Made by a program: the position numbers and the translations under genes
NCBI RefSeq assembly: GCF_037126465.1
Contig: NC_088201.1
Coordinates: 226,430,016 to 226,494,015, forward strand
DNA from: Ornithodoros turicata
Taxonomy: Eukaryota > Arthropoda > Arachnida > Ixodida > Argasidae
DNA length: 64,000 nt
Reading direction: 5' to 3'
In this document: piece by piece, positions 10,147 to 23,082 of the stretch
Position numbering within the stretch: the first letter of the stretch is position 1
How the letters are laid out: the number at the start of each line of letters is the position of its first letter
Notes under the pieces: generated by a model
Seen by the model: the letters and a program-made list of their open reading frames with translations, nothing else
What the model was told of the DNA's origin: nothing
Databases searched by the model: none

Positions 10147-12086
10147 CGACCCCTTCTATTAAAATGAAATGTCCTCATTTCATGGTTACTGTTGATGTAC
10201 TAAACACTTGATAACCAAAAAATGATAATCATCGTGACATTCTGTCTTTCTCAGCTTTAAACAAAGCGTCCCGACTCTTACCAGGGCCCTTGGCAGAATA
10301 AGGGCATTGAGAAAAGAGAACAGACAGAATTCCTCGAAGTTACAACGTATATGCTAAGTGTGGCAAATCCATACCTGCTACAAAAGAAAAAATCTCCTGA
10401 TTTTGAGTACAGTGAAGTATACAGAAAAATTGTGAAGTGTACAGAAGATTAACAGTTGTGACAAGAATATGTGCGCGACAAAATCTGACAGTGAACAGAA
10501 TACCAAAAATGAAGTACTGACACAAGCACTCCAAGCATGATATACGAGAGCAGGAGTCAGGGAAATCAAGCAAAGAAAACTGTCAAGCCAAATTTGTTCG
10601 TTCATGAGACGAAGCGTCCTTCGCTCATGAAACGTCTGTTTACATTTGTCGAGGCGTCCCACCACAAATGTAAACTCTCAATTTCAAGTCGTACTAGGTA
10701 AATTACAAGACTAGATTAAAGTTGAAGTGATAAGAACTAAGTCGAAGTGACTGGCCATAGCGAAAGAGTGTAAACGTTACGCAAGTCTGCACTATCAAAA
10801 TTTGAGTAAAACGTAAGATGAGGATATCGGTAACAATAGATCTCGGCAGAACTAGATACTGGCATTAGTAGCGATAAAGATATACGTCTCAACATACCTT
10901 AAAGTTCTTGTCTGAACTGAAGATAATTACGAACACATCACTATAACGTTTCGCGTTTGTTGCGAAGTCTCTTCGAAATCGTTGATCACTGAACGAAGTT
11001 TCTTTTCGGTGAAAAGGAAAGTCCTCGTTGATAGAAGACGAAGAGGTACAGTTCCAAGAAGTACATAGCGACGAAGATGAGGCCGGATCAGCTGATTACA
11101 GGGCACTGATGTTGCGTTTGCTGAAGATCAGTCCAATGTTCGTGAAGGTGACCACAGATACGATGAATCGTGAGGTGAAGTTCGCATCACTTGAGCAGGC
11201 CTTGCTGTATGAAGACACTCGTGATCCTTGCATGGATCACTTGAAGATGACAACGGCGATGGCGATGAACGGCTAGACGATATGTCCCAAGTAGTGTGAT
11301 AGTCCAGGAAATGAGCTGAATTGGCTCAAAAATAACACATCAGGGGAAGTTGTCTGAATATTAATGGCTTGTGCTTGGAAGACATGTTACGATAACGAGA
11401 CATGATACGCTTACTTCGAAACACCAAGCCATCACCAAAGACCAAAGATAGCATTCCGGAACACTAGCCACGGAAGCTCAATATATTCCATTGCAACCAA
11501 CTGAAGAGTTACAAGTGAATGGAGGTTTAGTTTTCGACAGGAAAACTTAAAATGGCTACAACTGAGCTAGTGGACGGCCTCGAAAGTCACTCGAGGAAGG
11601 CACGTTCTAGAACGTTAGGCTAAGCAACTGTTCGTCCTAACTGAAGAAAAGGGTTTAACTCTCGCGCGGGAGAAATCTACGTTCTACACCGCTAAAGAAA
11701 GTTCGAAAGACATGAGTAAGACATGACGGCTGCCTGGACTGAAGCAAGCCATCAGGACTCTAGTCTCGTGAGTGAGAACGCTAGTGACTTCACTGAATAG
11801 GGCAATGGCTGACCTTGACAAGGTTATGCGACTGTTGGTTGCTGGAGGACGAATCCAATACGAATTGCATAACAACGTCGAAGGACGAGAAGATGAAAAA
11901 CACGCCTTCGGTTCAAGCACCCAAGCTGATGGAGCTCTCTGTGTACCTCGTACCATGCCTCAACAAGTGTAAAGAAAACTGACTATGTCTCTGCTGACAA
12001 AGGCCATGGACTGCGCTGAAAAACGATCTTGCCTTTGAGCTCTGAAGACATCACTCCGAAGATTGCCGATCCTGTCGACTGCGCCA
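10147..12086 (-). other. internal region of the Gypsy-like element, no recognisable protein
   Basis: 1,940 bp with only short open frames. A + strand frame at 11028-11276 (82 aa, acidic N-terminus) and a - strand frame at 11684-11956 (90 aa) show no retroviral-type motif. I cannot assign a function. A decayed or novel gag on the - strand cannot be excluded. Confidence 0.6.
12069..12086 (-). other. primer-binding site of the Gypsy-like element (tRNA-Ser type)
   Basis: Read on the - strand directly after the 5' LTR: TGGCGCAGTCGACAGGAT. The first 11 bases equal the complement of a tRNA-Ser 3' end as I recall it for Drosophila. It sets the element's direction as - strand. Confidence 0.7.
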
Positions 12087-12429
12087 TGTGAGGCGGGAAT
12101 GAAGAAAAGGAATGTCCTGGGTCGCCAGATGTGGAAGGAAGGTGACCGGGCCGTGGCTCACTTCAAGAACATCTTCATCCGCCAAACTCTTGAAATAAGG
12201 ATGCGGCAGTCGGAGTAGCAACAAATACAAACATTTGATGATGATGAGACGTATTTACAGGCATGCATAATAATTTTGGATGGTAAGGTGCCGAATAGGT
12301 CGTCGTAGGACGTTCCATGAATGACGACAGACGATTACGCCGTGGCGCACCGCCGTTAAATACTACGGTGGCGCCACTTACACACAATGACGATGCGCAT
12401 GTCAGCTGACGATGACAATGACGCTGACA
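12087..12429 (-). repeat. 5' LTR of the Gypsy-like element
   Basis: 343 bp partner of the LTR at 9804-10146, with TG...CA ends. Confidence 0.85.
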
Positions 12430-13110
12430 GTCTGCAGTCACCTGAAATCGCCTGAAAACTTCTCGAGCTACCAGTAGCCACCTGAGGACGTCTGTGTTAA
12501 CCTGAAATTGTTGAAGTCACCTGAAAATGTGAAAAGTCGCCTAAATGTACTGAACTCACCGGAAAAGGTTAGGTGCCACCTCCAGTCGCTTGAAGACATC
12601 TGAGGTCACCTAAAGTCACCCGAAGGCATTTGGAGCCATCTGAAGACGTCAGCAGTCACCTGCAGCCACATGAAGTCGTCTGAAGTCTCTTGAAGTCACC
12701 TGAAGACATCTGGAGTCAACTGAAGTCGCCTGAAGACGTCTGAAGTCATCTGAAAATACTTGAAGTCACCCGAAGAAATCAGGAGTCATCTGAAGACGTC
12801 GGTAGTCACCTGAAGTCACCTGAAGACATCCAGAGTCATCTAAAGTCTCCCGAAGACGTCTGAAGCCTGTTGAAGTCATCTGAGGGTGTCTGGAGACATC
12901 ACAAGTGTTCGGAAGATGTCTGAGGTCAACTGAAGTGACTTGCGGTCACTTCAAGACACCTGGAGTCATCTGAAGACGTCGGCAGTCATCTGAAGCCAAC
13001 TGAAGACGTCTGGAGCCATTTGAAGTCGACTGAAAGCGTCTGAGGTCACCTAAAGTCACTTGAAATCACCTGAAGGCATCTGCTGCCACATAAAGTCGCA
13101 TAAAGTCGCC
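12430..13110 (-). repeat. satellite array, inverted segment
   Basis: About 0.9 monomer of the ~760-bp satellite in reverse orientation. Together with 9456-9803 it was one continuous inverted piece before the Gypsy-like element landed. It is more diverged from the forward monomers than these are from each other. Confidence 0.9.
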
Positions 13111-16100
13111 TACCGCAAGTGACTTCAGGTGACCTCAGACGTCTTGCGAACACTTGTGATGGCTCCACACGTCCTCAGATGACTTCCACAGGCTTCAGAC
13201 GTCTTCAGGTGGCTCTAGGTGACATTGAATGTCTTCAGGTAACTGCAGGTGACTACCGACGTCTCTGGATGACTCCAGATGTCCTCTGGTGACTTCAAGT
13301 GGTTTGACATGACTTCAGACGTCTTCAGGCGACTTCAGTTGGCTCCAGATGTCTTCAGGTGATTTCAAGAGACTTGGGACGTCTTCATGTGGCTGCAGGT
13401 GACTTCAGGTAATTGCTGATGTCTTCAGATGGCTCCAAATGTCTTCGGGTGGCTTTCGGTGACCTCAGACGTCTTCAGGCGACTGGAGGTGGCACCTGAC
13501 CTCTCCAGGTGAGTTCAGTACCTTTAGGTGACTCTTCACACTTTCACATGACTTCAAGTGACTTCAGGTGAACACAGGTGAACACAGACGTCCTCAGATG
13601 GCTACTGGAAGCTCGAGACGTTTTCAGGCGGTTTCAGGTGACTCCAGACACGTTCAGGCGACTCTATCTGCGACTTCAAGTAACTTTAGATGACCCCCGA
13701 CATCTTCAGGTAGCATTACGCGACTTTAGGTGACAGCAGATGCCTTGAGGTGATTTCAAGTGACTTCAGGTGACCTGAGACGTTTTCAGTCGACTTCAAA
13801 TGGCTCTAGAAGTCTTCAGGTGACTTCACATGACTGCGGACGTCTTCAGGTGACTCCAGGTGTCTTGAAGCGACCGCAAGCGACTTCAGGTGACCTCAGT
13901 CGTCTTGCGAACACTTGTGATAGCTCCAGACGTCCTCAGATGACTTCCACAGGCTTCAGACATCTTCAGGTGGCTCTAGGTGACATTGGATGTCTTCAGG
14001 TCTCTTCAGCTGACTACCGACGTCTCCAGATGACTCCAGATGTCTTCTGGTGACTTCAACTGATTTGAGATGACTTCAGACGTCTTCAGGCGACTTGAGT
14101 TGGCTCCAGACGTCTTCAGGTGACTTCAAGAGACTTCGGACGTCTTCATGTGGCTGCGTGTGACTTCAGGTGACTGCTGACGTCTTCACATGGCTCCAAA
14201 TGTCTTCGGATGGCTTCTGGTGACCTCAGACGTCTTCAGGCGACTGGAGGTGGCACCTGACCTCTTCAGGTGAGTTCAGTACCTTTAGGTGACTCTTCAC
14301 GTTTTCAGGTGACTTCAAGTGACTTCAGATGAACACAGATCCTCAGGTGCCTACTTAGCTCGAGACGTTTTCAGGCGGTTTCAGGTGACTCCAGACACGT
14401 TCAGGTGACTCCAGCTGTGACTTCAAGTGACTCTACGTGACTGCTGGCATCTTCAGGTAGCTTTACGCGACTTTAGGCGACTTCAGGTGACAGCAGATGC
14501 CTTGAGGTGATTTCAAGTGACTTCAGGTGATCTGAGACGTTTTCAGTCGTCTTCAAATGGCTCTAGAAGTCTTCAGGTGACTTCAGATGACTGCGGACGT
14601 CTTCAGGTGACTCCAGGTGTCTTGAAGTGACCGCAAGTGACTTCAGGTGACCTCAGACGTCTTGCGAACACTTCTGATGACTCCACACGTCCTCAGATGA
14701 CTTCCACAGGCTTCAGACGTCTTCAGGTGGCTCTAGGTGACATTGGATGTCTTCAGGTAACTTCAGGTGACTACCGACGTCTCCAGATGACTTCAGATGT
14801 CTTCTGGTGACTGCAATTGATTTGAGATGACTTCAGACATCTTCAGGCGACTTCAGTTGGCTCCTGATGTCTCCAGGTGATTTCAAGAGACTTGGGACGT
14901 CTTCCTGTGGCTGCATGTGACTTCAGGTAACTGCTGATATCTTCAGATGGCTCCAAATGTCTTCGGGTGGCTTCGGATGACCTCATACGTCTTAGGCGAC
15001 TGGAGGTGGCACCTGACCTCTTCAGGTGATTTCAGTACCTTTAGGTGACTCTTCACAATTTCAGGTGACTTCAAGTGACTTCAGGTGAACACAGACGTCC
15101 TCAGATGACTACTGGTAGCTTGAGACGTTTTCGGGCGGTTTCACGTGACCCCAGAGACGTTCAGGCGACTCCAGCTGTGACTTCAAGCAACTTTAGGTGA
15201 CCATTGACATCTTCAGGTAGTTTTACGCGACTTTAGGCGACTTCAGGTGACAGCAGATGCCTTGAGGTGATTTCAAGTGACTTCAGGTGATCTGATAGGT
15301 TTTCAGTCGTCTTCAAATGGCTCTATATGTATTCAGGTGACTTCAGATGACTGCGGACGTCTTCAGGTAACTCCAGGTGTCTTGAAGTGACCGCAAGTGG
15401 CTTCAGGTGACCTCAGACGTCTTGCGAACACTTGTGATGGCTCCACACGTCCTCAGATGACTTCCACAGGCTTCAGACATCTTCAGGTGGCTCTAGGTGA
15501 CATTGAATGTCTTCAGGTAACTTCAGGTGACTACCGACATATCCAGATGACTCCAGGTGTCTTCTGGTGACTTCAAGTGATTTGAGATGACTTCAGACGT
15601 CTTCAGGCGACTTCAGTTGGCTCCAGATCTCTTCAGGTGATTTCAAGAGACTTGGGACGTCTTCATGTGGCTGCAGGTGACTTCCGGTAACTGCTGATGT
15701 CTTCATATGGCTCCAAATGTCTTCGGATGGCTTCGGGTGACCTCAGACGCCTTCAGGCGACTGGAGGTGGCACCTGACCTCTTCAGGCGTGTTTAGTACA
15801 TTTAGGTGACTCTTCACATTTTCAGGTGATTTCAAGTGACTCAGGTGAACACAGACGTCCTCAGATGACTACTGGTAGCTTGAGACGGATTCGGGCGGTT
15901 TCACGTGACTCCAGACACGTTCAGGCGACTCCAGCTGCGACTTCAAGTAACTTTAGGTGACCCCTGACATCTTCAGGTAGCTTTACGCGACTTTAGGCGA
16001 CTTCAGGTGACAGCAGATGCCTCGAGGCAATTTCAAGTGACTTCAGGTGATCTGTGACGTTTTCAGTCGTCTTCAAATGGCTCTAGAATTCTTCAGGTGA

Positions 16101-18437
16101 CTTCAGATGACTGCGGACGTCTTCAGGTGACTTCAGATGACTGCGGACGTCTTCAGGTGACCTCAGACGTCCTGCGAACACTTGTGATTGCTCCACCCGT
16201 CGTCAGATGACTTTCACAGGCTTCAGACGTCTTCAGGTGGCTCTAGGTGACATTGAATGTCTTCAGGTAACTTCAGGTGACTACCGATGTCTCCAGATGA
16301 CTTCAGATGTCCTCTGGGGACTTCAAGTGATCTGAGATGACTTCAGATGTCTTCAGGCGACTTCAGTTGGCTCCAGATGTCTTCAGGTGATTTCAAGAGA
16401 CTTGGGACGTCTTCCTGTGGCTGCATGTGACTTCAGGTAACTGCTGATATCTTCAGATGGCTCCAAATGTCTTCGGGTGGCTTCGGATGACATCAGACGT
16501 CTTAGGCGACTGGAGGTGGCACCTGACCTCTTCAGGTGAGTTCAGTACCTTTAGGTGACTCTTCACATTTTCAGGTGATTTCAAGTGACTCAGGTGAACA
16601 CAGACGTCCTCACGTGACTACTGGTAGCTTGAGACGTTTTCAGGCGGTTTCAGATGACCCCAGAGACGTTTAGGCGACTCCAGCTGTGACTTCAAGTAAC
16701 TTTAGGTGACCGTTGACATCTTCAGGTAGCTTTACGCGAGTTTAGGCGACTTCAGGTGACAGCAGATGCCTTGAGGTGATTTCAAGTGACTTCAGGTGAT
16801 CTGAGACGTTTTCAGTCGTCTTCAAATGGCTCTATATGTATTCAGGTGACTTCAGATGACTGCGGACGTCTTCAGGTAACTCCAGGTGTCTTGAAGTGAC
16901 CGCAAGTGACTTCAGGTGACCTCAGACGTCTTGCGAACACTCGTGATGGCTCCACACGTCCTCAGATGGCTTCCACAGGCTTCAGACATCTTCAGGTGGC
17001 TCTAGGTGACATTGAATGTCTTCAGGTAACTTCAGGTGACTACCGACATATCCAGATGACTCCAGGTGTCTTCTGGTGACTTCAAGTGATTTGAGATGAC
17101 TTCAGACGTCTTCAGGCGACTTCAGTTGGCTCCAGATCTCTTCAGGTGATTTCAAGAGACTTGGGACGTCTTCATGTGGCTGCAGGTGACTTCCGGTAAC
17201 TACTGATGTCTTCATATGGCTCCAAATGTCTTCGGGTGGCTTCGGGTGACCTCAGACGCCTTCAGGCGACTGGAGGTGGCACCTGACCTCTTCAGGCGTG
17301 TTCAGAACCTTTAGGTGACTCTTCACATTTTCACGTGATTTCAAGTGACTCAGGTGAACACAGACGTCCTCAGATGACTACTGGTAGCTTGAGACGGTTT
17401 CGGGCGGTTTCACGTGACTCCAGACACGTTCAGGCGACTCCAGCTGCGACTTCAAGTAACTTTAGGTGACCCCTGACATCTTCAGGTAGCTTTACGCGAC
17501 TTTAGGCGACTTCAGGTGACAGCAGATGCCTCGAGGCGATTTCAAGTGACTTCAGGTGATCTGGGACGTTTTCAGTCGTCTTCAAATGGCTCTAGAATTC
17601 TTCAGGTGACTTCAGATGACTGCGGACGTCTTCAGGTGACCTCAGACGTCCTGCGAACACTTGTGATTGCTCCACCCGTCGTCAGATGACTTCCACAGGC
17701 TTCAGACGTCTTCAGGTGGCTCTAGGTGACATTGAATGTCTTCAGGTAACTTCAGGTGACTACCGATGTCTCCAGATGACTTCAGATGTCCTCTGGGGAC
17801 TTCAAGTGATCTGAGATGACTTCAGATGTCTTCAGGCGACTTCAGTTGGCTCCAGATGTCTTCAGGTGATTTCAAGAGACTTGGGACGTCTTCCTGTGGC
17901 TGCATGTGACTTCAGGTAACTGCTGATGTCTTCAGATGGCTCCAAATGTCTTCGGGTGGCTTCGGATGACCTCAGACGTCTTAGGCGACTGGAGGTGGCA
18001 CCTGACCTCTTCAGGTGAGTTCAGTACCTTTAGGTTACTCTTCACACTTTCAGGTGACTTCAAGTGACTTCAGGTGAACACAGACGTCCTCAGATGACTA
18101 CTGGTAGCTTGAGACGTTTTCGGGCGGTTTCACGTGACCCCAGAGACGTTCAGGCGACTCCAGCTGTGACTTCAAGTAACTTTAGGTGACCGTTGACATC
18201 TTCAGGTAGTTTTACGCGACTCTAGGCGACTTCAGGTGACAGCAGATGACTTGATGTAATTTCAAGTGACTTCAGGTGATCTGAGACGTTTTCAGTCGTC
18301 TTCAAATGGCTCTATATGTATTCAGGTGACTTCAGATGACTGCGGACGTGTTCAGGTAACTCCAGGTGTCTTGAAGTGACCGCAAGTGACTTCAGGGGAC
18401 CTCAGACGTCTTGCGAACACTTGTGATGGCTCCACAC
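13111..18437 (+). repeat. satellite array, forward, ~760-bp monomers
   Basis: Seven monomer starts marked by GCGAACAC lie at 13146, 13907, 14664, 15424, 16174, 16933, 17653, and an eighth at 18413. Spacings are 761, 757, 760, 750, 759, 720 and 760. Every monomer is written in 10-bp words such as CTTCAGGTGA and CTTCAGACGT. From about 14.9 kb a two-monomer period of ~1.48-1.51 kb is visible; one shared block starts at 14901, 16411 and 17890. Confidence 0.95.
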
Positions 18438-18645
18438 TGTTGAGGTTTTATGCCGTGGACAATCTGTGCGTGTCGCTTCAACACTCAGAGCATCAGTCAG
18501 ACATCCAGTTCGGTCCAGTCAGCGAGAGAATGTGGTACACGACTTTGTCATCACACACCTCGCGCTGCTCGGGCCTTTTATTATTAAAATATAACTAATC
18601 CGAAACTAAAGGATTTGTGCTAGACGCAAAAGATACAGCCCAACA
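18438..18645 (-). repeat. 3' LTR of Copia B copy 1
   Basis: 208 bp, TG...CA. On the element strand it carries AATAAA (complement at about 18576-18590), a likely polyadenylation signal. The 5' LTR lacks it because of a small change in the same spot. Confidence 0.9.
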
Positions 18646-18677
18646 AATGCCCCCCTGCGTCCAGCAAATCCTACACA

Positions 18678-21600
18678 TCAAGGAAAGTTTGTGAAGCCGA
18701 ATCCTTTGCCGCACACGGTGTTCTTTGCGTTCGACACTGGTTTCGTCAAAGCGTCGGCGATCATGTCCTCAGTGCGTAAGAATGTGATCCTGAACCGTTT
18801 GTTTTCCACTTCATTTCTGGCGAATAGGTATTTGAGATCGATGTGCTTTGTTCGTTTATGATACATCGGGTTTTCAGTTATTCTGATGGCAGACTGGTTG
18901 TCACAACGGACTTCTAAGGTCTGAGTTCCATAGTTATTGAATCCAAGTTCTGCCATGAACGTTTTAACCCACTTTCCTTCTTTTAAGCCTTCCGTAAGCG
19001 CAATGTATTCCGCTTCGCATGTTGACAAAGCTATTAGTTGTTGTCTCGTCGATCTCCAACTGATCGCACCCTGAGACATTGTGAATACGTAACCACTCCT
19101 CGATCTGCCAGTGCCACACTCGTTCCAGCTTGCATCGGTGTAACCTGTTATGGACTCCTTGCATGCGCTGTAGGTTATTCCAACGTTGCGGGTTCCTTTG
19201 AGGTAGCGGAGCACTCTTTTCACCATCCTCCAGTGACTTAGCGTGTGATTTAAATTGAACTGGCTCAGGTAGTGAGTGACAAATGCAAGGTCTGGGCGTG
19301 TCCCTTGCACCAAATACATTAAATTTCCTATCAGGGACTGATATGGTACATTCGGATTCTTCTCTGCAGCAGTCGCAGTCGTCGTGTCATTCCTCTGTCC
19401 AACTTCCATTGGTGTTTTTATCGGTTTGCAATCCTCCATCTTGAAGCGATTTAAGATCTCGTCGATGTATTTTCTTTGACTGATCGTTAGGGTCCTGTTC
19501 TGTTTGTCGTGTACTACCTCAATTCCGAGAATATAGGTTGGCTCTCCCAAGTCTTTCAGTTTGACCTTTTGCCCTAGGTCCTTGATGGCTGTTTTTAGAA
19601 GGGCTGATGAAGTGGCCATCATAAGCATGTCGTCCACATATACGCTTAGAATAACCTTCTGATGTCCTTGGATCAATAGGTAAACACATCTATCCGCTTC
19701 AAGCCTCCTGTAACCCAAGTTCCTGAGGATTTCATCAAGCGTTAAGTACCATGTCCTCCCGGATTGCTTGAGGCCGTAAAGTGCCTTCTTTAGTAGACAT
19801 ACTTTATTGGCAGCTCCGGGATAGCCCAAAGGTGGCTCCACGTAGACAGTTTCCTCGAGTCTTCCGTGAAGGTACGCCGTCTTCACATCAAGTTGGCGCA
19901 TCGCCATTCCTTCCTCGAGGCCTAATGTAAGGAGGATTCGCAAACTTGTCAACTTGACAACGGGTGAAAAAGTATCAAAATAATATACGCCTTCAACCTG
20001 CGATGTCCCTACGGCAACAAGGCGTGCCTTATACTTGTCTATATTTCCTGCGGCGTCTCTCTTGATGAGATAGACCCATTTTGATTTTACAACTTTCATG
20101 TCTGCTTTCTTTGATACTAAGGTCCACGTTTCCATTTTATGAAGAGATTTGAGTTCCTCTTCCGTGGCTTCGATCCACTGTGCTCGTTGTGGCGACGCCA
20201 TTGCTTCATCGTAAGATCGTGGGTCAGTTTGCTTTTGCTCCGTTTGCTGTTCTGTCGCCATTTCACAGTAGTTAGCCTTCTTTGGATCAACTTGTAGACG
20301 ACTAGGTGGTCTTTTGATTCTCGTCGATCGTCTTATTGGAGCGTCGTTCTGTGGAGGCTCCACATCAGATTCGTCAGTAGCTTCATACTCACTGTCTCGT
20401 TCAAGTTGAGATATTGAGCTGTGATTTCCCACCTGGGGGTCACAACATTCCCACCTTCTGCTTGTGATTCAGCCACATCCATATCAACAAATACGTTATC
20501 ATGAGGTGCGTCTGGTTCTCGTGGTGGGATTTGACTTGAGTACTGCAAACTTTCGTAATCCTCCTGGCTGTTACTGTCGCTGTTCAACAGGAGTGAACCC
20601 TTTTTGTCGTCTATAAATTTTACGTCTCTGCTAGCAATGATTGACTTGCTGGACGGATGATAGAGACGATAAGCTTTCTTGTCTTGGTAATATCCCACAA
20701 AAATAACCTGCCGGCTCTTTTTATCGAGCTTGTTTCTTGGTTGCCAGGAATCCAGGCATAGGCAAAGCAACCAAAAACTTTAAAGTATCGTACCGATTGG
20801 TAGCGTTTCGAGTATATTTCCTCTGGTATGCCTCCATCGAGAACCTTCTTGCTGCAACGGTTTTTTATGTATGCCGCAGCGTTGACTGCCTCGGCCCAAA
20901 AAACATAGGCAGTTCAGCTTCGTGCAGGAGCGTTCGAGCTGTCTCGACTAATGTTCTGTTCATTCGCTCTGCAACGCCATTCTGAGCGGGTGAATATGGC
21001 GCGGTCCTCTCATGAACTATTCCCCTTGCTTTTAAGAAATGTGCCAAACGATCGTTGACGAACTCACCCCCATTGTCAGTACGAATCCTTCTGACAGTCC
21101 GTCCAAGTTGGGTTTCGGCGGTGCATATGTGTTCCTTTAATGCTTCAGCGGCTTCGCTTTTATAGCGTAAGAAATGAACTGCTGCTCGTCTACTACAGTC
21201 ATCTACAATAACCATAAAATACTTGCTTCTCCCCATTGACTCCACTGGAAAAGGGCCACATAGGTCAAGATGCAGCAATTCTAGTACTTCTGAGCTGTGA
21301 CTTGAGAGCGCCCTGAAAGGTTCTCTTGAGTGCTTCACAATGACACAGTTCTCGCAGGTTTCCATTCCCTTCGAAAGGAGTGGTAGGCCGGCCACCGCAT
21401 TCGTTCGTGACATTTTCATTAGCGCGTCGACGTTCAAGTGTCCCATACGACGGTGCCACAGCATTTCTGCACTGTCGAGCTTTGCATGATCCGCCCGCTC
21501 TGTTACCGGTATGGCTTGTGCATTCATTTTGTAGATGCCGTCAGTTTTCACCGCTGAGAAAACGAAGTTCGCTTCCTTGTGGACGGTGCAATCGTCGTCG

Positions 21601-22790
21601 CTGAAGATAACTTGCATACCGCTGTCGGTAAGCTTAGACACGGAAATCAGGTTATCCGTTATACCAGGAACATAAAGAACGTTTCTTGCTGTTAGCCTGT
21701 TGTCCACATCGTCATCTAGGACGCGAAAAATGACGGTTCCGGACCCTTCAGCGTCAATAGTCTTGCCATCGGCCACCGTAACTTGCCTCTTCTTTTCGGG
21801 CTTAAAGTCCCTTAGGATATCCATGCATCCGGTCATATGGCTTGTGGCTCCCGAATCAATGGACCAATCTTCAGAGGCACACTTCAATTCCTTAACACCG
21901 AAAGCAAATTAATTTGTCAGTCGTCCGTTTCTATCCTGTGCTGTGGGTGGTCTGGCTAGTCTGGCCGTTTGCCTCGACTTTCCTTCAGTTGTGTCGGGAT
22001 TTCGAATCCTGAATGACTCGTCTCGATTCCTGTTCTGACGTGGCGTCCCACTTCCAGCGTTCCCTGCTGAGCGGGTCCAGCAGTTTCGTGCGAAGTGTCC
22101 AGTTTTCCCACAATTGTAGCACTTTAGCGCTTTGGTTTGCGAAGCATATTTATCCTCGTGCTGGTACCTTTTCGGCCGAACACTTGCCTTACAAGCGGCT
22201 TCATCAACTGAGTCCCTTTTCTGACGTTGTTCTTCTTGTAGAACGGCATATCTGACCTTTTGTAGGGTAATATCGGACATAGAACACACGTCAAAGCCTC
22301 GGGCTACTCCATAATATGCTCCTGGCAGTCCTTGAATGGCTATGGTTGCTACTTCAGCATCTTCGATAGTCTCGCCTAAACTCCGTAACTGCTCAGAAAG
22401 GGATTCTACGCGGTGCATGTATTGTGCTGCATTTTCTTCTTTGGTCCACTCAATCCCGTTAAGCTCCCGTTTTAGAGCAATTTTCTTTTCGAGTACACGA
22501 CCTCGGTTAACCTCTTCGAGTTTGTTCCAAATGTCCTTTGCAGACGTCTGGTTTACGACGTAACTCGTCTGTGCGCTTAACAGCGACTGGACCATGACGT
22601 TAGTAGCCTAGATCTCCTTCTTGTCCCATTCACGCCTGGCATCTTGGTCAATTGGGCGTTCGCCTTCCACGGCTGAACAAAGTCCCTTCGCCTTGAGGTA
22701 TATCGTCATTTTAAAACGCCATGTGGGATAATTGCTGAAGTCAAGCTTCTCTAAGTGGACCGAGTGGTTAGTCGACGTTCCCTCCACCAT
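18678..22790 (-). pseudogene. Copia B gag-pol polyprotein, copy 1
   Basis: From the ATG at 22790: gag with a Copia N-terminal domain (KLDFSNYPTWRFKM) and zinc knuckle CYNCGKTGHFARNC near 22110; protease DSGAT near 21860; GAG-pre-integrase HHCC (LWHRRMGHLN...CENC) near 21460-21360; integrase with D of HLDLCGPF, D of RTDNGGEF and E of GVAERMNRT; RT at 20432-18678 with FSPVVK, QLDVKTAYLHG, YGLKQSGRTWY and the catalytic YVDD; RNase H with TGYTDASW, STCEAEYIAL, CDNQSAI and IADALTKP. Breaks: in-frame TAG at 22608-22610, TAA at 21909-21911, a frame change at a run of six A at 20898-20903, another at about 20740-20760, and a third at a G run near 20430-20440. The last 584 residues (RT-RNase H) are uninterrupted. 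Confidence 0.93.
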
Positions 22791-22870
22791 TTTGGTTTCT
22801 CAAAAGAATGTGAACTTGCTCACCGCTTGAGTGACTCGGTGTCTTGAAACCGATCTGGGCCCATAACCTT

Positions 22871-23082
22871 TGTTGAGGTTTTATGCCGTGGGCAATCTGT
22901 GCGTGTGGCTTCAACACTACCGAGAGAGCATCAGTCAGACATCCAGTTCGGTCCAGTCAGCGAGAGACTGTGGTACACCACTTTGTCATCACGCACCTCG
23001 CGCTGCTCGGGCCTTTCTTATTAAAATATAACTAATCCGAAACTAAAGGATTTGCGCTAGACGCAAAAGATACAGCCCAACA
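22871..23082 (-). repeat. 5' LTR of Copia B copy 1
   Basis: 212 bp, 4 bp longer than its partner because of a small insertion and a short deletion. Position 22892 holds the one base that separates duplication copies 1 and 2. Confidence 0.9.

Larger units (their letters stand above)
9804..12429 (-). mobile_element. non-autonomous LTR retrotransposon, Gypsy-like, nested in satellite
   Basis: Two 343-bp direct repeats (9804-10146 and 12087-12429) enclose 1,940 bp. Both repeats start TG and end CA, and a 4-bp duplication GTCT (9800-9803, 12430-12433) flanks the whole. On the - strand the base after the 5' LTR opens TGGCGCAGTCGACAGGAT (12086 down to 12069), which matches the CCA end of an arthropod-type tRNA-Ser with few mismatches. 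A purine run (AGAAGGGG) precedes the other LTR. The 4-bp duplication and tRNA-Ser primer resemble Gypsy-group elements of the 17.6/297 type. No gag, protease, RT or integrase motif appears inside, so it would need proteins from another element. Confidence 0.85.
18438..23082 (-). mobile_element. Copia-type LTR retrotransposon, family B, copy 1 (inactive)
   Basis: 4,645 bp on the - strand: 5' LTR 22871-23082, primer-binding site GGTTATGGGCCCAG (22868 down to 22855), gag-pol, polypurine tract near 18646-18660, 3' LTR 18438-18645. A 5-bp CACAC duplication (18433-18437, 23083-23087) shows direct insertion into a satellite monomer. The primer site is the one Copia elements use, complementary to an internal half of initiator tRNA-Met. 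Domain order is protease, integrase, RT, RNase H, which defines Copia. The LTRs differ at about eight places, including a small indel. Two nonsense codons and three frame changes break the polyprotein. Confidence 0.95.

Noticed and set aside
11028..11276. 82-codon + strand frame inside the Gypsy-like element as its gag
   Set aside because: The primer site and purine tract put the element on the - strand, so this frame is antisense to it.
13760..14053. 97-codon + strand frame
   Set aside because: Satellite-derived, same decamer rhythm.
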